Positions 12,501 to 25,300 of a stretch of 64,000 bases of DNA are shown one piece after another. Source of the stretch: Distichodus sexfasciatus (Eukaryota; Chordata; Actinopteri; Characiformes; Distichodontidae). How positions within the stretch are numbered: the first letter of the stretch is position 1; every line of letters begins with the position of its first letter. The position numbers were made by a program, and so were the translations under genes. The notes beneath the pieces are model-generated. The model did not search any database, had not been told where the DNA came from, and worked only from the letters and a program-made list of their open reading frames with translations. The stretch spans positions 4,306,047 to 4,370,046 of the forward strand of contig JAVGVS010000021.1 in NCBI GenBank assembly GCA_032718565.1. The letters run 5' to 3'.

Positions 12501-14259
12501 AAGCCCAAAAGCATGTCTAAATCAAGATATATGGAGAGAGATCTGTCTCTATTCTTACTATGAGATTTATCTCAGACTCCATCGTAATAACTCAAGGGAG
12601 TAATCAGAGGGCAGTTCATTCTCTGTGTGCTTGGGAGGATTGAGACATACAGATTTACTGAAAGACAGCCTGTTCTCCGAGCACCCCTTAAAACAAATGG
12701 TTTCAAAGGGCAAGAACACACTTTCTAATCAGCAAAAGCCTTGTACAAATACAGAAGATAGACTACAACACCCTTACCATTGTGTTTTGCAGGGCCGTGT
12801 TGAATTTACATTTACAGCATTTGGCTAGCGTACTCATCCAGAGCAATGTACAAGAGCTTTGTCCTCCAAGAGAACCTATTCTTCATACTTGTAAAGTGAA
12901 ACCAACAGCTGCTAATCAACTGTCCAGCCTCTATTGGGGTAAACAACATCAATTTTTACAAAGTCAAAAATATGTTAACGAAAGCTTCAAAATAGCTATA
13001 TACTATGTGTGTTCTTAGATGCTTTTGTCCTTTGTAGAATCAAAGAAACAGCATGGCTGCAGTATTCAACATTTGCGTTCTGCTCTGACACAAGATTAAA
13101 TATGACGCAGAAAAGTACAATTCAAGAAAAAAAAAGAATTTACAGTACTTTTACATAGTATGGGCTCACTGTATTTATCAGACGTATTTTATGGGAAATG
13201 AAAAAGCTTTTCCCTAATCCTTTTAGTCCTACTAAAGTCAATTCAACCAAGTCATCATATTTTATCACTCTGCCGTACTTATTTACTGCACTAATATTCA
13301 AGTCACATAGACAAGAGCTGCACAAATATATTGTTTCGGCACTGGTATCGTGATATAACTATGAGCAATCTCAAAATGTGCAATGTCAAGCATGCAACTT
13401 TTTTACTGATTGGAACAAACTGAAACTATTCTGGTTTTCATTTTCAATGACTAAAATAATGCATGTCTATTACAACAGATTTAAAGGCTCTTGTCTCCAA
13501 ATTAATTTGCTTTATTTTATGCTGATACACTAACCTACACAATCACTCGTATCACTCTGGAACAGTTAAACTATTTCCAACTTGAAAGAATGTATTTGGT
13601 ATGAAGACTTACATCATTACAACTAAGCCTAAACTCGGCCAGCAAAAACAAATCATTACACTTTGGTTTTTCCACATAAAAGTTGCCAGAAACGATTCAC
13701 AAAAACCATAACATACCAGGTTTTTCAATTAGCTCCTCACAACCACTATCAACAAGTTACAAGAAAAACGTCTTAATAAGAACAGAACCCCGGCAACGAA
13801 AGTGCTCAATAACTTGGGCAGGTTTACTGCTAAAAATAAGTTCGAGTTCAAGTTGATTAAACTCAAGTGGTCGCACAGTAACATCAGGTCCACACGTAGG
13901 TGCAGGTCTGAACTTGTACGTACACACATACAGCATTCATCAAACTATACAATCTTATCATTAACTGGCAGCATGAATGAATGGAGAGAAAAAAATAAGA
14001 TGTAACTTTACAACAAAATGGCTGTAAAAGCGGCAACGTTTAGAAGACTCCGGCGCAATGCGAATTTAATCAAAACGAGACGACGTTCATAAGACAAATG
14101 ACTGAAAACAAGAGTTTTAACTACAATCACATAAACCTCTTCAGGCTTCCTTGTTGAGTATACAACAAGTGTTAACACTTTGCATCCAAATATCAAAGTT
14201 TTTTTTCTGCCGGAAAGGAAAACATCGAGCAAAATATCCGGAATCCCCGCGTAACTTAC
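9540..14259. other. Long intron-like stretch without recognised genes
   Basis: No protein-coding exon recognised. Contents: a short TC-rich run at about 10080-10115; a GGTCCTCA/GTCCCCAC-rich repeat-like segment at about 10770-10910; and a fragment of the common fish repeat (ATTTACATTTACAGCATTTG) at about 12807-12850. Expected as intron 1 of the bmpr1a-like gene. Confidence 0.35.
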
Positions 14260-14570
14260 CTATGTGTGAATTCCCACCAACTAGCTTTAAATCCTCAAAA
14301 ACAAAGGTCGCCAAACACCACGGTTGTACTGTTGAAGCAAAAGCTTAAAGACAATTTCCAAAATGTGTCTTTTGTGGTGTTATTATCCAGTTAGAGTCGT
14401 TTTTTCACGTTTTCACATCCCTACAGCCGTTTCTCCTCTGTACTACTGAAGCCACATTCCACTCCTGCGCGTACGAGAACGCTCCTGATTGAAGTTAGTC
14501 CCAAACGACTTCTTGCTTCCTAGGTAGGACACTAACTTTACCTTTACCTCTTCGTCGTACCTAAGTGTGA
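14260..14570 (-). promoter_or_regulatory. Probable promoter and non-coding first exon of the gene to the left (bmpr1a-like)
   Basis: On the minus strand the sequence ACACATAG/GTAAGTTAC forms a strong donor, with the exon ending at 14260. The surrounding 14.0-14.6 kb has many more CpGs than the neighbouring DNA, as at a vertebrate housekeeping-type promoter. No start codon followed by a recognisable protein is present, so the exon would be untranslated. Human BMPR1A also begins with untranslated exons and follows LDB3 in the same orientation. The exact transcription start cannot be read from sequence. Confidence 0.45.
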
Positions 14571-15440
14571 AACGTGTGAAATAGGGAGAAACACCGCCTG
14601 AACGAGGAGTAGTATAAGTCCACAGATTAAGAAATTGCTAAATTTTGGATATGCGGTGCACTACATGGGGAGTGTTTCGATATTGGAAATAAACTACCTA
14701 GGGGTAAGGGAGCAAATTGTGATTTACTCACTGCGTTCTCCAATCACTGCGGCGGGGGTGCTCTCTACAGCGCCTGAGCGAAAAAGGAGAGGGCTGGGGT
14801 GGGTGAGGGGTTTCGGGGGAGGAGGGAGGGACCGAGTGTGTGAAGGGTGGGTGAGAGGGAACTTCAAAAAAACCAAGTGCCTCACGCGCCACCTAGTGTA
14901 CAAACTTCAAATCTACATGTGAGTTTACGTAAGTTTATTCAAGCTCTTAAATGTTTGGATCAAGGAGAACATGCAGAGCAACTATACTCCTAAACCAAGA
15001 AACCAAGATTGCAGGGTTCTGGTTCAAAACCTTGCCTTTTTCCTAACTCACAATTATATCCACTTAGGTTAGCTGTTAAGTGACAGTTCGTTGTCAAACT
15101 GTTAGGTTTTTAATGTTCATTCATTCATTCATTAAAAGTTGAGTTATTCGTTGTTGAGGCTTGTTCTGAGAAAACCATCAAATACTGATCAGCAGACAGC
15201 ATCTACAAAACTGCTTTATATCAGCATTAAGCATGTTGTACATTCTTCATATACACAAATTCTGGTGCAACACCAGTATCAATTCACTGCGGCGTAACTG
15301 CAAAAAACCTTCTTCTTCTGAAATACAGTATATACTCCTACAGTATATTTTCAGTCAGCATTATATTTGACAAACCATTTACTATTACAGTGTTTACTAT
15401 TTGCTGCAGATCTAATTTCTTTCTTTATTTATTTGTTTAT
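14571..15440. other. Short intergenic gap between ldb3 and the bmpr1a-like promoter
   Basis: Contains a GC-rich, G-run-rich block at about 14745-14860 adjoining the promoter-like region, then AT-rich DNA. No LIM-domain-like exon is visible here on the minus strand, which matters for reading the ldb3 3' end. Confidence 0.5.
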
Positions 15441-15443
15441 TTG

Positions 15444-15446
<3 letters not shown>

Positions 15447-15509
<63 letters not shown>

Positions 15510-15510
15510 G
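15447..15510. repeat. (TTA)n/(TAT)n trinucleotide microsatellite
   Basis: About 21 uninterrupted TTA/ATT units. They create spurious poly-Leu and poly-Ile frames on the two strands. Confidence 0.95.
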
Positions 15511-15942
15511 CTGCACTGTTGGCTAGATATGGCTTCTGATACATGTATTTAAAAAAGACTATAAAAACAACAAAAAGTCTAGCCCAACCTTCAATAGTCT
15601 TTGTTTCTGGCTTTAATTTATTAGACTGTAAGATGATTTTGCATGTCATTACATGTAGTTATTTAGATGACTTTCAAATATCTAATGTCAAACATAGATG
15701 CAAAATTAGAAATAGAAAGAAAAAAAAGAATAAATTAGATTTTAGGTGCAAATAAATTCTCAAATCACAAAACCACACAGCAATAACAAACACTTCTTTT
15801 GTCAGTTTGGATAAAAGTAATAATGTTTTATTCACATAATAACAGTACATTTGTTTAATATGTGCTTGTGTGAGATATGGTGGTGCTATGCATAGTATAC
15901 ATTTCAAAGTTACTCCAAGGTTTTGTCTTTGTACATCAACAG

Positions 15943-15948
15943 TTTATT
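15943..15948 (-). terminator. Candidate ldb3 polyadenylation signal (AATAAA on minus strand)
   Basis: TTTATT on the plus strand is AATAAA in ldb3 orientation, about 280 bases past the stop codon. Another copy lies at about 15826-15831. Choice between them is not possible from sequence alone. Confidence 0.35.
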
Positions 15949-16224
15949 TTAATTTAGGATAAATAGTCAAAAGAAAAGAAGAAAAGAGCGCTAAAACTAA
16001 ATGATTTGCAGTAAAATACATGAGACACGCTGACACACAAACATGAAACACTAAGGGGAGCTTTCTGTGTACTTTTAGTAACTATCGCTATATATTGCTT
16101 TAAGTCACAATACCATCACTACATTACTCCTATGTTTTCCGCCTCCTCTCTGTGCAACTTTCCCTTCTTATCCTGGTTGACTGCTGTCTCTGTAACCCCG
16201 TCCTTTAGTCTAACACAGTGCTTA

Positions 16225-16318
16225 TTACTGGACATTCAGGATCTGTGCCGAAAGGCCGTGGTGCCAGTTTTTCAATTTGGCAAATCGAGGGCCTTTTACC
16301 TCTGATTCAAACCTCTCC
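16225..16318 (-). CDS. ldb3: ldb3 terminal exon, LIM-less C terminus
   Basis: Acceptor TTTTTTCACAG precedes G/GAGAGG. The exon reads ERFESEVKGPRFAKLKNWHH, then GLSAQILNVQ and a TAA stop at 16227-16225. It corresponds to the last exon of human short ZASP isoforms (FAKLRNWHHGLSAQILN). The first base completes an Arg codon split with the 37-bp exon upstream. Confidence 0.93.
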
Positions 16319-19300
16319 CTGTGAAAAAAGTGTAGGGGGGAAGAATAAGAATGACATATTTTTCTAAAGGAAAAACTATTCACAGTGAACCATGCAACCA
16401 TGCAGACTGACATTTATGGCATTGATCAGACTCTTGTATCAAGAGTGGCAGACATTTTCTAGTTACAGGAACAGTGTCCCAAGAGCAACTTGGTTAAGGG
16501 CCTTGCTCAGGGGCCCAGTGGTGGTAGTGTAGGAAATAGAGTTGAGAGACTCGAACCCACAACATCTTGTTCATTAACCTACCACCAGGCCACAATCACC
16601 CCAGATGAAACCATCTATATGAAAACATAATAATAAACAGTAGACAGAAGCAATGTGCAATACCTTGATTTCCTGAGAGCCTCTTCATCTGGGTCTTGCA
16701 CTGAAAATCATAAAATTAAGGCTCTAAAGCATATTAAGAGATAAGATGCTCTTTTGTTTGTCTCCATGTATCGTCTCCTAAAATTAAGAAAATTGACTAC
16801 ACTCACAGTACTCGGTCCCTGTGATGTGGGCAAGGATGCGGAAGGACTTGGACTGCAGGTTGGCTGCACGACGAGCCCAATCAGAGAGCTCGTTCTCCTT
16901 ATCTGCTGACTTTATCACAGCTTGGTAGACTGGAGAGGCACTGTCTACGAGGGGGTCTTTGATGGGGAGCGAACTGTCTCCCAAATGGAAAGAAAATAAG
17001 ATTAAAACAAGAGGTCAGATTACTGTTTTAGTTGTCTCCATGCCATTTACTTTCCATCGTATCCCAGGATAGTAATAGAAGCTGCCATGCTTCAGAGGGA
17101 ATAATCTCTCATTATGAGTCATACTGGCTAATTTTAGTACCTTTGTTATTGACAGTCATATATTATTCATTGACATAAATCATATTCCCTTATGCAAGAG
17201 ATAAAGAAAAATCCCAAGCCAGTGTCCAGTAAACATTTGACATGTTAGATGTTACAGTTTATCAAAATATACTCAGAACATTCCTTTGTTTTTATGATGG
17301 GGATCTGAACCCTCAAAATGTCATACACAGACTTTTTTCTTATATCTCTAATGATGCTCTTTATTATCAGCTAGAAAGAAGAAACAAATGTGTATTTGGT
17401 GTATATGCAACCAACCCTTGAAAACGATGAGGACACAGTGGGACTGAGAGACAGTTGAGAGTATGAGATGGTTTGAGAGACCATGATTACTTACGCCAAA
17501 GGAGATGCAGCTGCTTCTTCGCCACTGACAGCCACATGTAGAGCCAGAAAGGGAAGGGGCATAATATGCCATGTCACGCAGTGGAAGGGGACAAGCAGGG
17601 TAGAGCAGGGATGAGAAATGAAGCGTGTTGTTTGTTTGTTTGGTTGGTTGACAGGTTGGTTGTGGATGAAGTGACATAATTGTGAAAGGAAAGGGAAGAA
17701 GGGGAACAATGAGGCCAACACACGAGAGCATGCGTGCCTGAACTTTAAACTCCATTAATGTTCTATAGTGTGTTACTGTTTGTTTCAGTAAGAAAGGCTC
17801 AGTATCTTTGCATCTAGATGGAACTTTTATATCTGTTAACATACTAATGAATGAGTTGCAATCCTGCCCCCTAGTGCACAACTCTAGGCAAACCATTCAG
17901 TTCCCACAGATCTCTTAATTATTGTGTTATACCCCAAATTTAGCAGACATTACATCTTTGGTGGCTGAAAAGAAGAATATACAGTGAAGTGTACATCTGC
18001 TGGTCCTGATTCACAAATTACTAGATGCTTTTATAAAATATCTCATGCTTAGAATTCACTCATTTGACCCCAAGCACTGCTCCCCAGGTCAAATGCAGAG
18101 GTGTGCTGTGCTGTGGTGTGTTCACAATGAGAAATAATCACTCACTCACTCACTAATTAAGTTATTAAATAACTTACACTGCATCCTAATTTTTCTCTTT
18201 GCAACATTAACCAGGTGTTAAACTGGCACCTGATGGGCTACTGCAGCTAGCTGGAATATTAAAATAGCAGCTTGACTGTATCTTATCTGATTTTAAGTAT
18301 CTTGTTGCTTAAAAAAATCAGTCATATAAAAGTAGCTTCCCTGACAGTTTATCATTTTATGTTTGTAAGTGTGTATGTTTGTGTGGATGTCTATTTTCAT
18401 TTCCTCCCTCTGGTGTATGTAACGTCAGTTCTGCATGAAGCGGTTTAAGAACAGGATATTTTAAAGCTCAAAGTTGGGGAAACTTACCTCAGATCACTGC
18501 CTCTAGCCTGAGCCTGGCCGGCAATGGCGTCCATAATGGCGTCTTGTGAGTACATGCTGATGGGGGTATTGTACTGGGCATGGATGATAGTGGCCTTGCC
18601 CCCAGGCCCCTTCACCTCAATGGGCTTGTGGGTGGAGAGAGCAGAGTCCTTCAGTGCAATGGGGTTGAAGCTGGGGATATACTCTTGGCTGTAAGAGGCC
18701 GGGTGGGCGGTGGCAGGACACAGGGAAGGGAAAGGGTCCGAGTGGGCAGGTGGGTGAGTAACAGTTGCACACGCAGAAGCAGATATAGATTGTAAAAGAG
18801 ATATGAAAAAGAGAGTGTTTATTACAAGACGTCTTGAGTGCTGACTTACCTCTTTCTTTAGTCAGGATACATGCAAAGTTTATTTTAACACACTCTATGT
18901 ACTTCAAGCCAACATGATTGCATTTTGTTCATAAAAAGATCACAACAAAGAGCAAATGCAGTGCACCTGAGTGCAAATTTAAAAACAGCTATGATTGCAT
19001 GTCATCAGATGAACACAGTATTGACATGTTCTGTATAAACAATGCATACATTTTATACATTAAATATACTTCACATGTACATTCTATGCATCTTTTAAGT
19101 TTTTATACTGAATGTGGGGAAAGAACGACATGCAATGTACCACCACATTGCAGTCAAAAGGTTAATTCATAAAAATAATCAGTAAATGCTCTCTCTTGTG
19201 TAGTTAAAAAATTCGTTAAAACAGGCAAATGGGAAATGTATCCATGCTTGTGAAGAGACACAAATGAATACTCAGAGAGAGAGAGATTCTGACATAAGTT

Positions 19301-22300
19301 TCAATCTTAAAAGATTGTCTTTTAAATTATACTTCATACATATTATATATGCTGGCATACACACAAAGACAAACACGCACACTCGAGCAAACTTATTTTA
19401 TACACTCAGGAACTGTACTGACTTGGCAGCTGTGTTGGCAATGACCTGGGGTAACAAGTAAAAAAATAGACATAGACAGAGAGAGACAGAAGAATCAGTG
19501 TTAGCTTTGCCTTAGTGTTGTTGTCACAATGTAGAATTTCCTCCAGCAATGTGCAAGCTAATGAAAGAACAAACAAAATATGACCACTTTTTTCTTGTTT
19601 CAAGAAAGCAGCACAGCAGATCCCTGTCATGCAGACATAAACATTCAAAAGTCTCTTTCCCTTGTCACATGATGGAAATAATGGTTATTATTGTACACTT
19701 GTCTCATAAGAGCAACATTCCATTCTGTGTATTGTACAGAATGATTGACTGCAACAGAAGTTTGGCTGCTACAGGGCAACCAGAGAGAAGGAACCGAAAT
19801 AGTTGAACCATATCCTAAAAACCAATCAAAAGCAATCAGCATGAAATCAACACAGCAGCTGGGCTTCACTATGCAATAAAAAAGGAAAAATGACCAAAAG
19901 TATATACAGTATATATTTTTTAAAACGTACTCCAGCACTCTTATGCACAGCGATTGAATGTTATGCTTGCATATTGAGACAGTCTGCACATGCCTTCAAT
20001 AAAGATAAGGAATTAAATTAAATAAATATACAGTACATATATACGCCCATGCAATTTGCATTGTGATTATAATGCATTGTATCCACTTCATTGCATAGCT
20101 GAAGTGAGGTAGTAATATATTTTTTTGGATGAGATCAGAATTTGAAAGGGTTAAAATGAGAAAGTTGCTGGTAGAATGACAGTCACTGTGCACTGCAAAT
20201 AGAAGGTGGAAGATTTGATGGGATAACCACAGTTGGACATGAATTGGGATGCACTGTAACGGGAGCCGGAACATTCCATGCACATTAAAAGAGCTTATGG
20301 GTGGGTCAGTCCTCTGTTCCGCCGTGGTACAGGCATCTCCCATGGCACCAGCTTGCCTTTGTGCCAGGGATGAACTCTGGGTGAATGTGCCCTCACTGTT
20401 TCGAAATGACCAGAACAGACCTTTGCACCGCTTACAATAAAAGCAAAGACAATGGTAAAGGTAAAGTTACCACTGAGGTACTCATGAGCAAGGTACCACA
20501 AGCACTGCTCCTCGGTGCTGTCCATGTCAGCTGCCCATGGCTTCTTCATGGATGGATGAAATGCAGATGTCACATTTTATTGTGGTGCACTGTGTGACAT
20601 GACATGACATTATTTTAAACTATAAGTTTAAATTAGGGTATATAATAATAAATCATAAATCATGCGTGAAAGGGTTAAATATTTATAAGCCTGTACCTGG
20701 CACCAGTTTCAATATTCTAAACATGTTTGGCAGTCCTGTTGTAATCTACAACCCAAAAAGTGATAAATGAGGGGGTCTAAAGTGAGATGTACCACACAAG
20801 ATCAAAATAACTGGTGCATGGGGTAAGCTTGGAGTTGTAGATGTAGAAATGGCCACACTTTGGGCCTCTTCACGTTACAGTCAGCAGGAGGAGGGCCAGG
20901 TAAACCGAGTCCCTGACGCTGAGCACATTCCCAGCTGATCACTTGCGTGTCAAAGAGGAATGTGCAGGGGTAATTACGGAATGTTCTGAGTATTATTTGC
21001 CACACACAGTCTCGAATAAAAACTAGGGGTGCAGGTGAAGCCTGCCAAAGAGTTAGCAATAGTAAGGGGGTTGGTGAAGGAGGGCAGTGGGTGTTGGACG
21101 TGTGATACAGACTTTTGGGCTGGGTCTCGTAACACTACCTACCCCAGGAATGGCAGACCATCTATGTCACAGTGCTGCATGGTCATCTCATTCAGAGTCT
21201 CTGCAGAGTACAGGCCTATAGGAGAATTATACTGCCATCTCTGACTAGGAGAGAGTTTGACTCCACGTCCAGGGGCAAGGAGCACAGGGGCAGGCGTTTC
21301 GGCAGGAGAGCGGGTATTCGGTTGGGGGGTAGATGTGATCTCTGTGTGTTCTTCTCTTTTTAGAGCAGCTTCAACCTCAGATTTTGGAATAAGATTTTGT
21401 TTGGAGGGATTTTTGGCCAGGCGAATGCCAAATCTTCTGACTACAGCTTCACTTTCTTCTTCTTCCAAAGTAGGCCACTATCATGTCATTAATGAATTAT
21501 TGGGTGACAGACAATAATATTAGTGTTCAAAGTTCAAAGAGGTAGAGGAGAAGTCATCAGACAAAAATAACAATTCTGGCATTTTTACCAAAAGCATAGA
21601 AAGTGAGGAATATTTTACACTTCTTGTCATTTGCTTGCAAACTGCACTACAAATTAGGCCCTACAGAGGGAGTCAGTACTCAATCCAACTCTGCTCTTAA
21701 AGGACAACGAAAAATACACTTCATAGTATGATATATTTTAACTATAATCCCCATTTTAAGTTAGAGAATGAGTATAGTTTATTAAGAAGCATGCATTTAA
21801 ATGATTTGCTTGAAGCTAGTGCAGCATTCTTTTAGTAAAGTCTGCCTTATGAGAAATCCACACATATTGTCAAGTTTGTTTAAAGTTTGACTGAGCACAT
21901 ATAGTGCACCCACATTAGTATTTTTAAGCACTGATGTACAGTTTGTAGCGAATGCGAGTAACTTCAGCAGTTACTCAGTTGTACAGCATGTGTGCTGTTT
22001 GGAGGGAGGATTTCAGTGACTGGGACATTACCTTCTGGTGGGGTATTACTGGCATTGGTGAGTCCATTCTTGTTATAGCTGTGGGCACAGGAGCTGGACG
22101 TCTTGATCTGAAAGGGCCAAAAAAAATCTACACAGTCATGTACAGGCTCAGAGGTCCATACAAACAAAATATTTTCCATACAGCTTACAAGATATTTACT
22201 GACTCTGTAAAACTGACACATCGTTGAATGACAAAAATTACATATCCTCTGGAAAGAGTCATTCTAAAGCTACTATTAGGTTGTACAACTACAAAACTAT

Positions 22301-25300
22301 GCACCATGAAGTTTCTCTTTAAGTTCCTTTTAAGCTTGAATAAAGATTGTGGGACTCTTATAACATACGCATTTTTGTTATTACACAAGCAACGAATTGA
22401 AACAGTTTTACAATAAAGCATTCTGCAATTGCAGGGTTCAGTTTAGGGTTTACTGGATTTCAATGTGGATTTCAAAAGTTGTTGGTTGTTGAGTTTCTTT
22501 TGTGTATTTGGTCCTACAACAGCTTGAAAAGTCAAGAACACTGGGACTATCTAGGCGTTATGAACACTTTTGAGTCTGAATTGTGGCTATTGTGACTGAC
22601 CTCGTCCAGCTATGTGAATGGAAAAGCCAAGAGAGGAAAGACACTTCAAAATACCATCTTGCCTTAAAAAAGCTTTTCACAGTAACAATGCCGCTGAACA
22701 CTTCCCTACCCTTTTTTATCTTTAAAAAGTATGTAGTTTATTTACTTGAAGCCTACAAGTAAAAAAACGCTCATATATAACCTCTGTTATGCTTTGTTGT
22801 TAAGACACTGTACAGAAACATCTAATCATCTCGTAGAATGTTAGGTGGATTGCTAGATGGATAGATGAATTTTTGATTGGATGGATAAACTGATCCACGA
22901 TTTTTTGTCTTTTGCATTTAATTAATGAAAATCCATCATCACATACTTAATAAGAATGGGTTCTGCAAGTCAAAACCTTGGCTCAGTTTAATGGATTAAA
23001 CCCTAAATTCATTGAAATATTTTACTTCACATCTCACCACATACAACACTGAGTTGAAAATGTGATTTTAATTATAAAGTTTATATTTTTTATTGTCTCT
23101 TTTCAATCAGTAAAAGAGGGGTCTTCCCAGTGCTCGGACTAAGACTCTTGTCCTTAAGAATCGCTCTGGAGAAGGGCAAAAAAAGGGAAGAAAACCTGTG
23201 AGGCACTGGTAGAAAGCCTCACAGAAATGTCAAAGACAAGCTGTGGTATTTAACAGAGCTCTTTCTACATCAGCTTAGGCCGCTACACGGGAGTGGTTAA
23301 TCTCCTTTGGTCAGAGCCGATGGAGTTTCCTCACACTGCTTAAGAAGCTGAAAATGCTCATTTTTGCATTGTTTTTGTTTCACGCATTGTGACAGATTTC
23401 TGATTCATATGGGTCTGTCAGAAAGAGCATGTGGTATCTTTTCTTTCTGCTGTGTGCCAGTTCAACTGTGACGGCATTCGTCCCTCCTGGGGAGAAATAT
23501 TTAATTGTGGACAACATCTAAAGTCTGCTTCCACTTAGAGGAGTAAAATGATTATAAGTTCAGGGGAAATGATGGATGGTTGGTGTCCCCATAGAACATC
23601 TACATTGTGGCTGAACAACAAAAACAGTGAAGGAAGGGATGTGGAGAACATCAAGAAGGGAGACACGGAGAGTAGAAAGAGCAACACGGAGAGAGAGAGA
23701 GTAGGTGTATATTACTTACTTTTGCATGGTGAGGCTGAGTTTGTTAATTGCTAATTTGATCTTGTTCTGGGCCTCCAGGTGGGTCAAGCCCTCAGTACTG
23801 ACACCATCGATGGCTGTGATGATGTCACCTTGGGTCAAGTTTGCACTGGCCGCCTTGCTGCCCGGTGTGATCTGTGAATATACGCCACATCCCTCTGTTA
23901 TATAAGTGTAAACGATGGGATAGTTTCACTCATCATCTCACCGTCATTAATATATTTTTATTCACTGGAGATCACTTCTCAAAATTCATTTTAGTTTTGT
24001 GTTAAACGAGCTGTTTGTGAGATAATGAAAACAAAAATAAAATCCAACATTTTAAAAGAGTTGGTGGCATAATTACATATATTTGTACATATATTTTTTT
24101 TATTTGTGGATTCTTGTGTGGACATCATAGGATCATAATAACGATAGAATGGAAAATGGGTTGGTTCCAAAATATTTCTAGAAGACACAATTTTTTTATT
24201 TTCAATTTCAATCTAACTAACAAGAGATAAAATGTCTACCATTTTCTAGCAGTATCAGTTTTGGAATGTGGAATGAATCGTGAAAGCATCAGGTTTTAGC
24301 TGGAGATTTAGCTGGTGGTTTCTGATTCAAAAATGCTTTCAGTCTCAGCAGATTATTTCTCCACGTCAGGTTTTTATTTTGATGCCAAAGATGTCATGTT
24401 TTTGTTTTACACCTGCACAACAAGACTCTTCAAACCCCTAGAATCAAGCAAGAAGTGAAACCCCATCTTGCTTTGAGTTGGAGGCTTGGCTTACAGGCAG
24501 TTCATTAAAATGTTAAAAATAAAGAGGGTTGGCAATTGCCTCCACCTCCCTCCGTCTGAGCATGCCCAGTGGGGCCCTTGCTCCCTAACTCCTCCACCTG
24601 CTGTCATTAGTCAACACACACTTGTGAAGAGTGGCACCACCCACCGCCTAGCAACACCAAACATGATGTCAATTAAGGTGTTCCATTACACAGAGAATGA
24701 TGTCATTGCAAATGTAACTATATTTTTCTGTTCATTTATTCAGATGTCATATTGTAACCTGTTCTCAGCGAAGTATTGACAGACCTTCTCCTATCACATG
24801 TCAGCAGCAGTAGCAGTGGGGGCAAATTCCTGTCCTCATGTCATTTCCAGAAATTGTCCCCACTGGATTGCTGAGATCCTCAACACTTCAGTGAATGCAA
24901 GGTGTCCGTCCAATGCAGGCAAATATACCCAGACTATGCAGGTGTATTATTATTCGTGATGGTCCATAGCTAATCTGCAATACCACTTTCACCAAAAGGA
25001 ATACAGCTTTTCTCAGGAACAGATTCCACATCTCTACATAAAAATACTTTTTCCTGACTGAAAAGCAGAAAATATGCCGGCCCAGAGTCCACTGCCGCAA
25101 GCGCATCCACAAAGCAGCTTCTTCTATTACACTGTGTTCATATTTAAAGGAATGACTGGCTTAACTAAGACATAAAGCTGGCTGCAACGAGTTTGAGATA
25201 CCAAATAAAAGCTGATTATGTGCCAAGACCACTGACATTGTGTGACCAAAAGTCTGTTTTAAATAAGTTCTGATGCGGTATGAATTCCCCTTATATTTAA

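Noticed and set aside
15367..15649. Poly-Leu and poly-Ile open frames
   Set aside because: Produced by a (TTA)n microsatellite; no codon structure outside it.
17348..17896. 182-codon minus-strand frame between ldb3 exons
   Set aside because: No similarity to LDB3 or other families that I recognise, no fitting splice sites, and composition like the surrounding intron.
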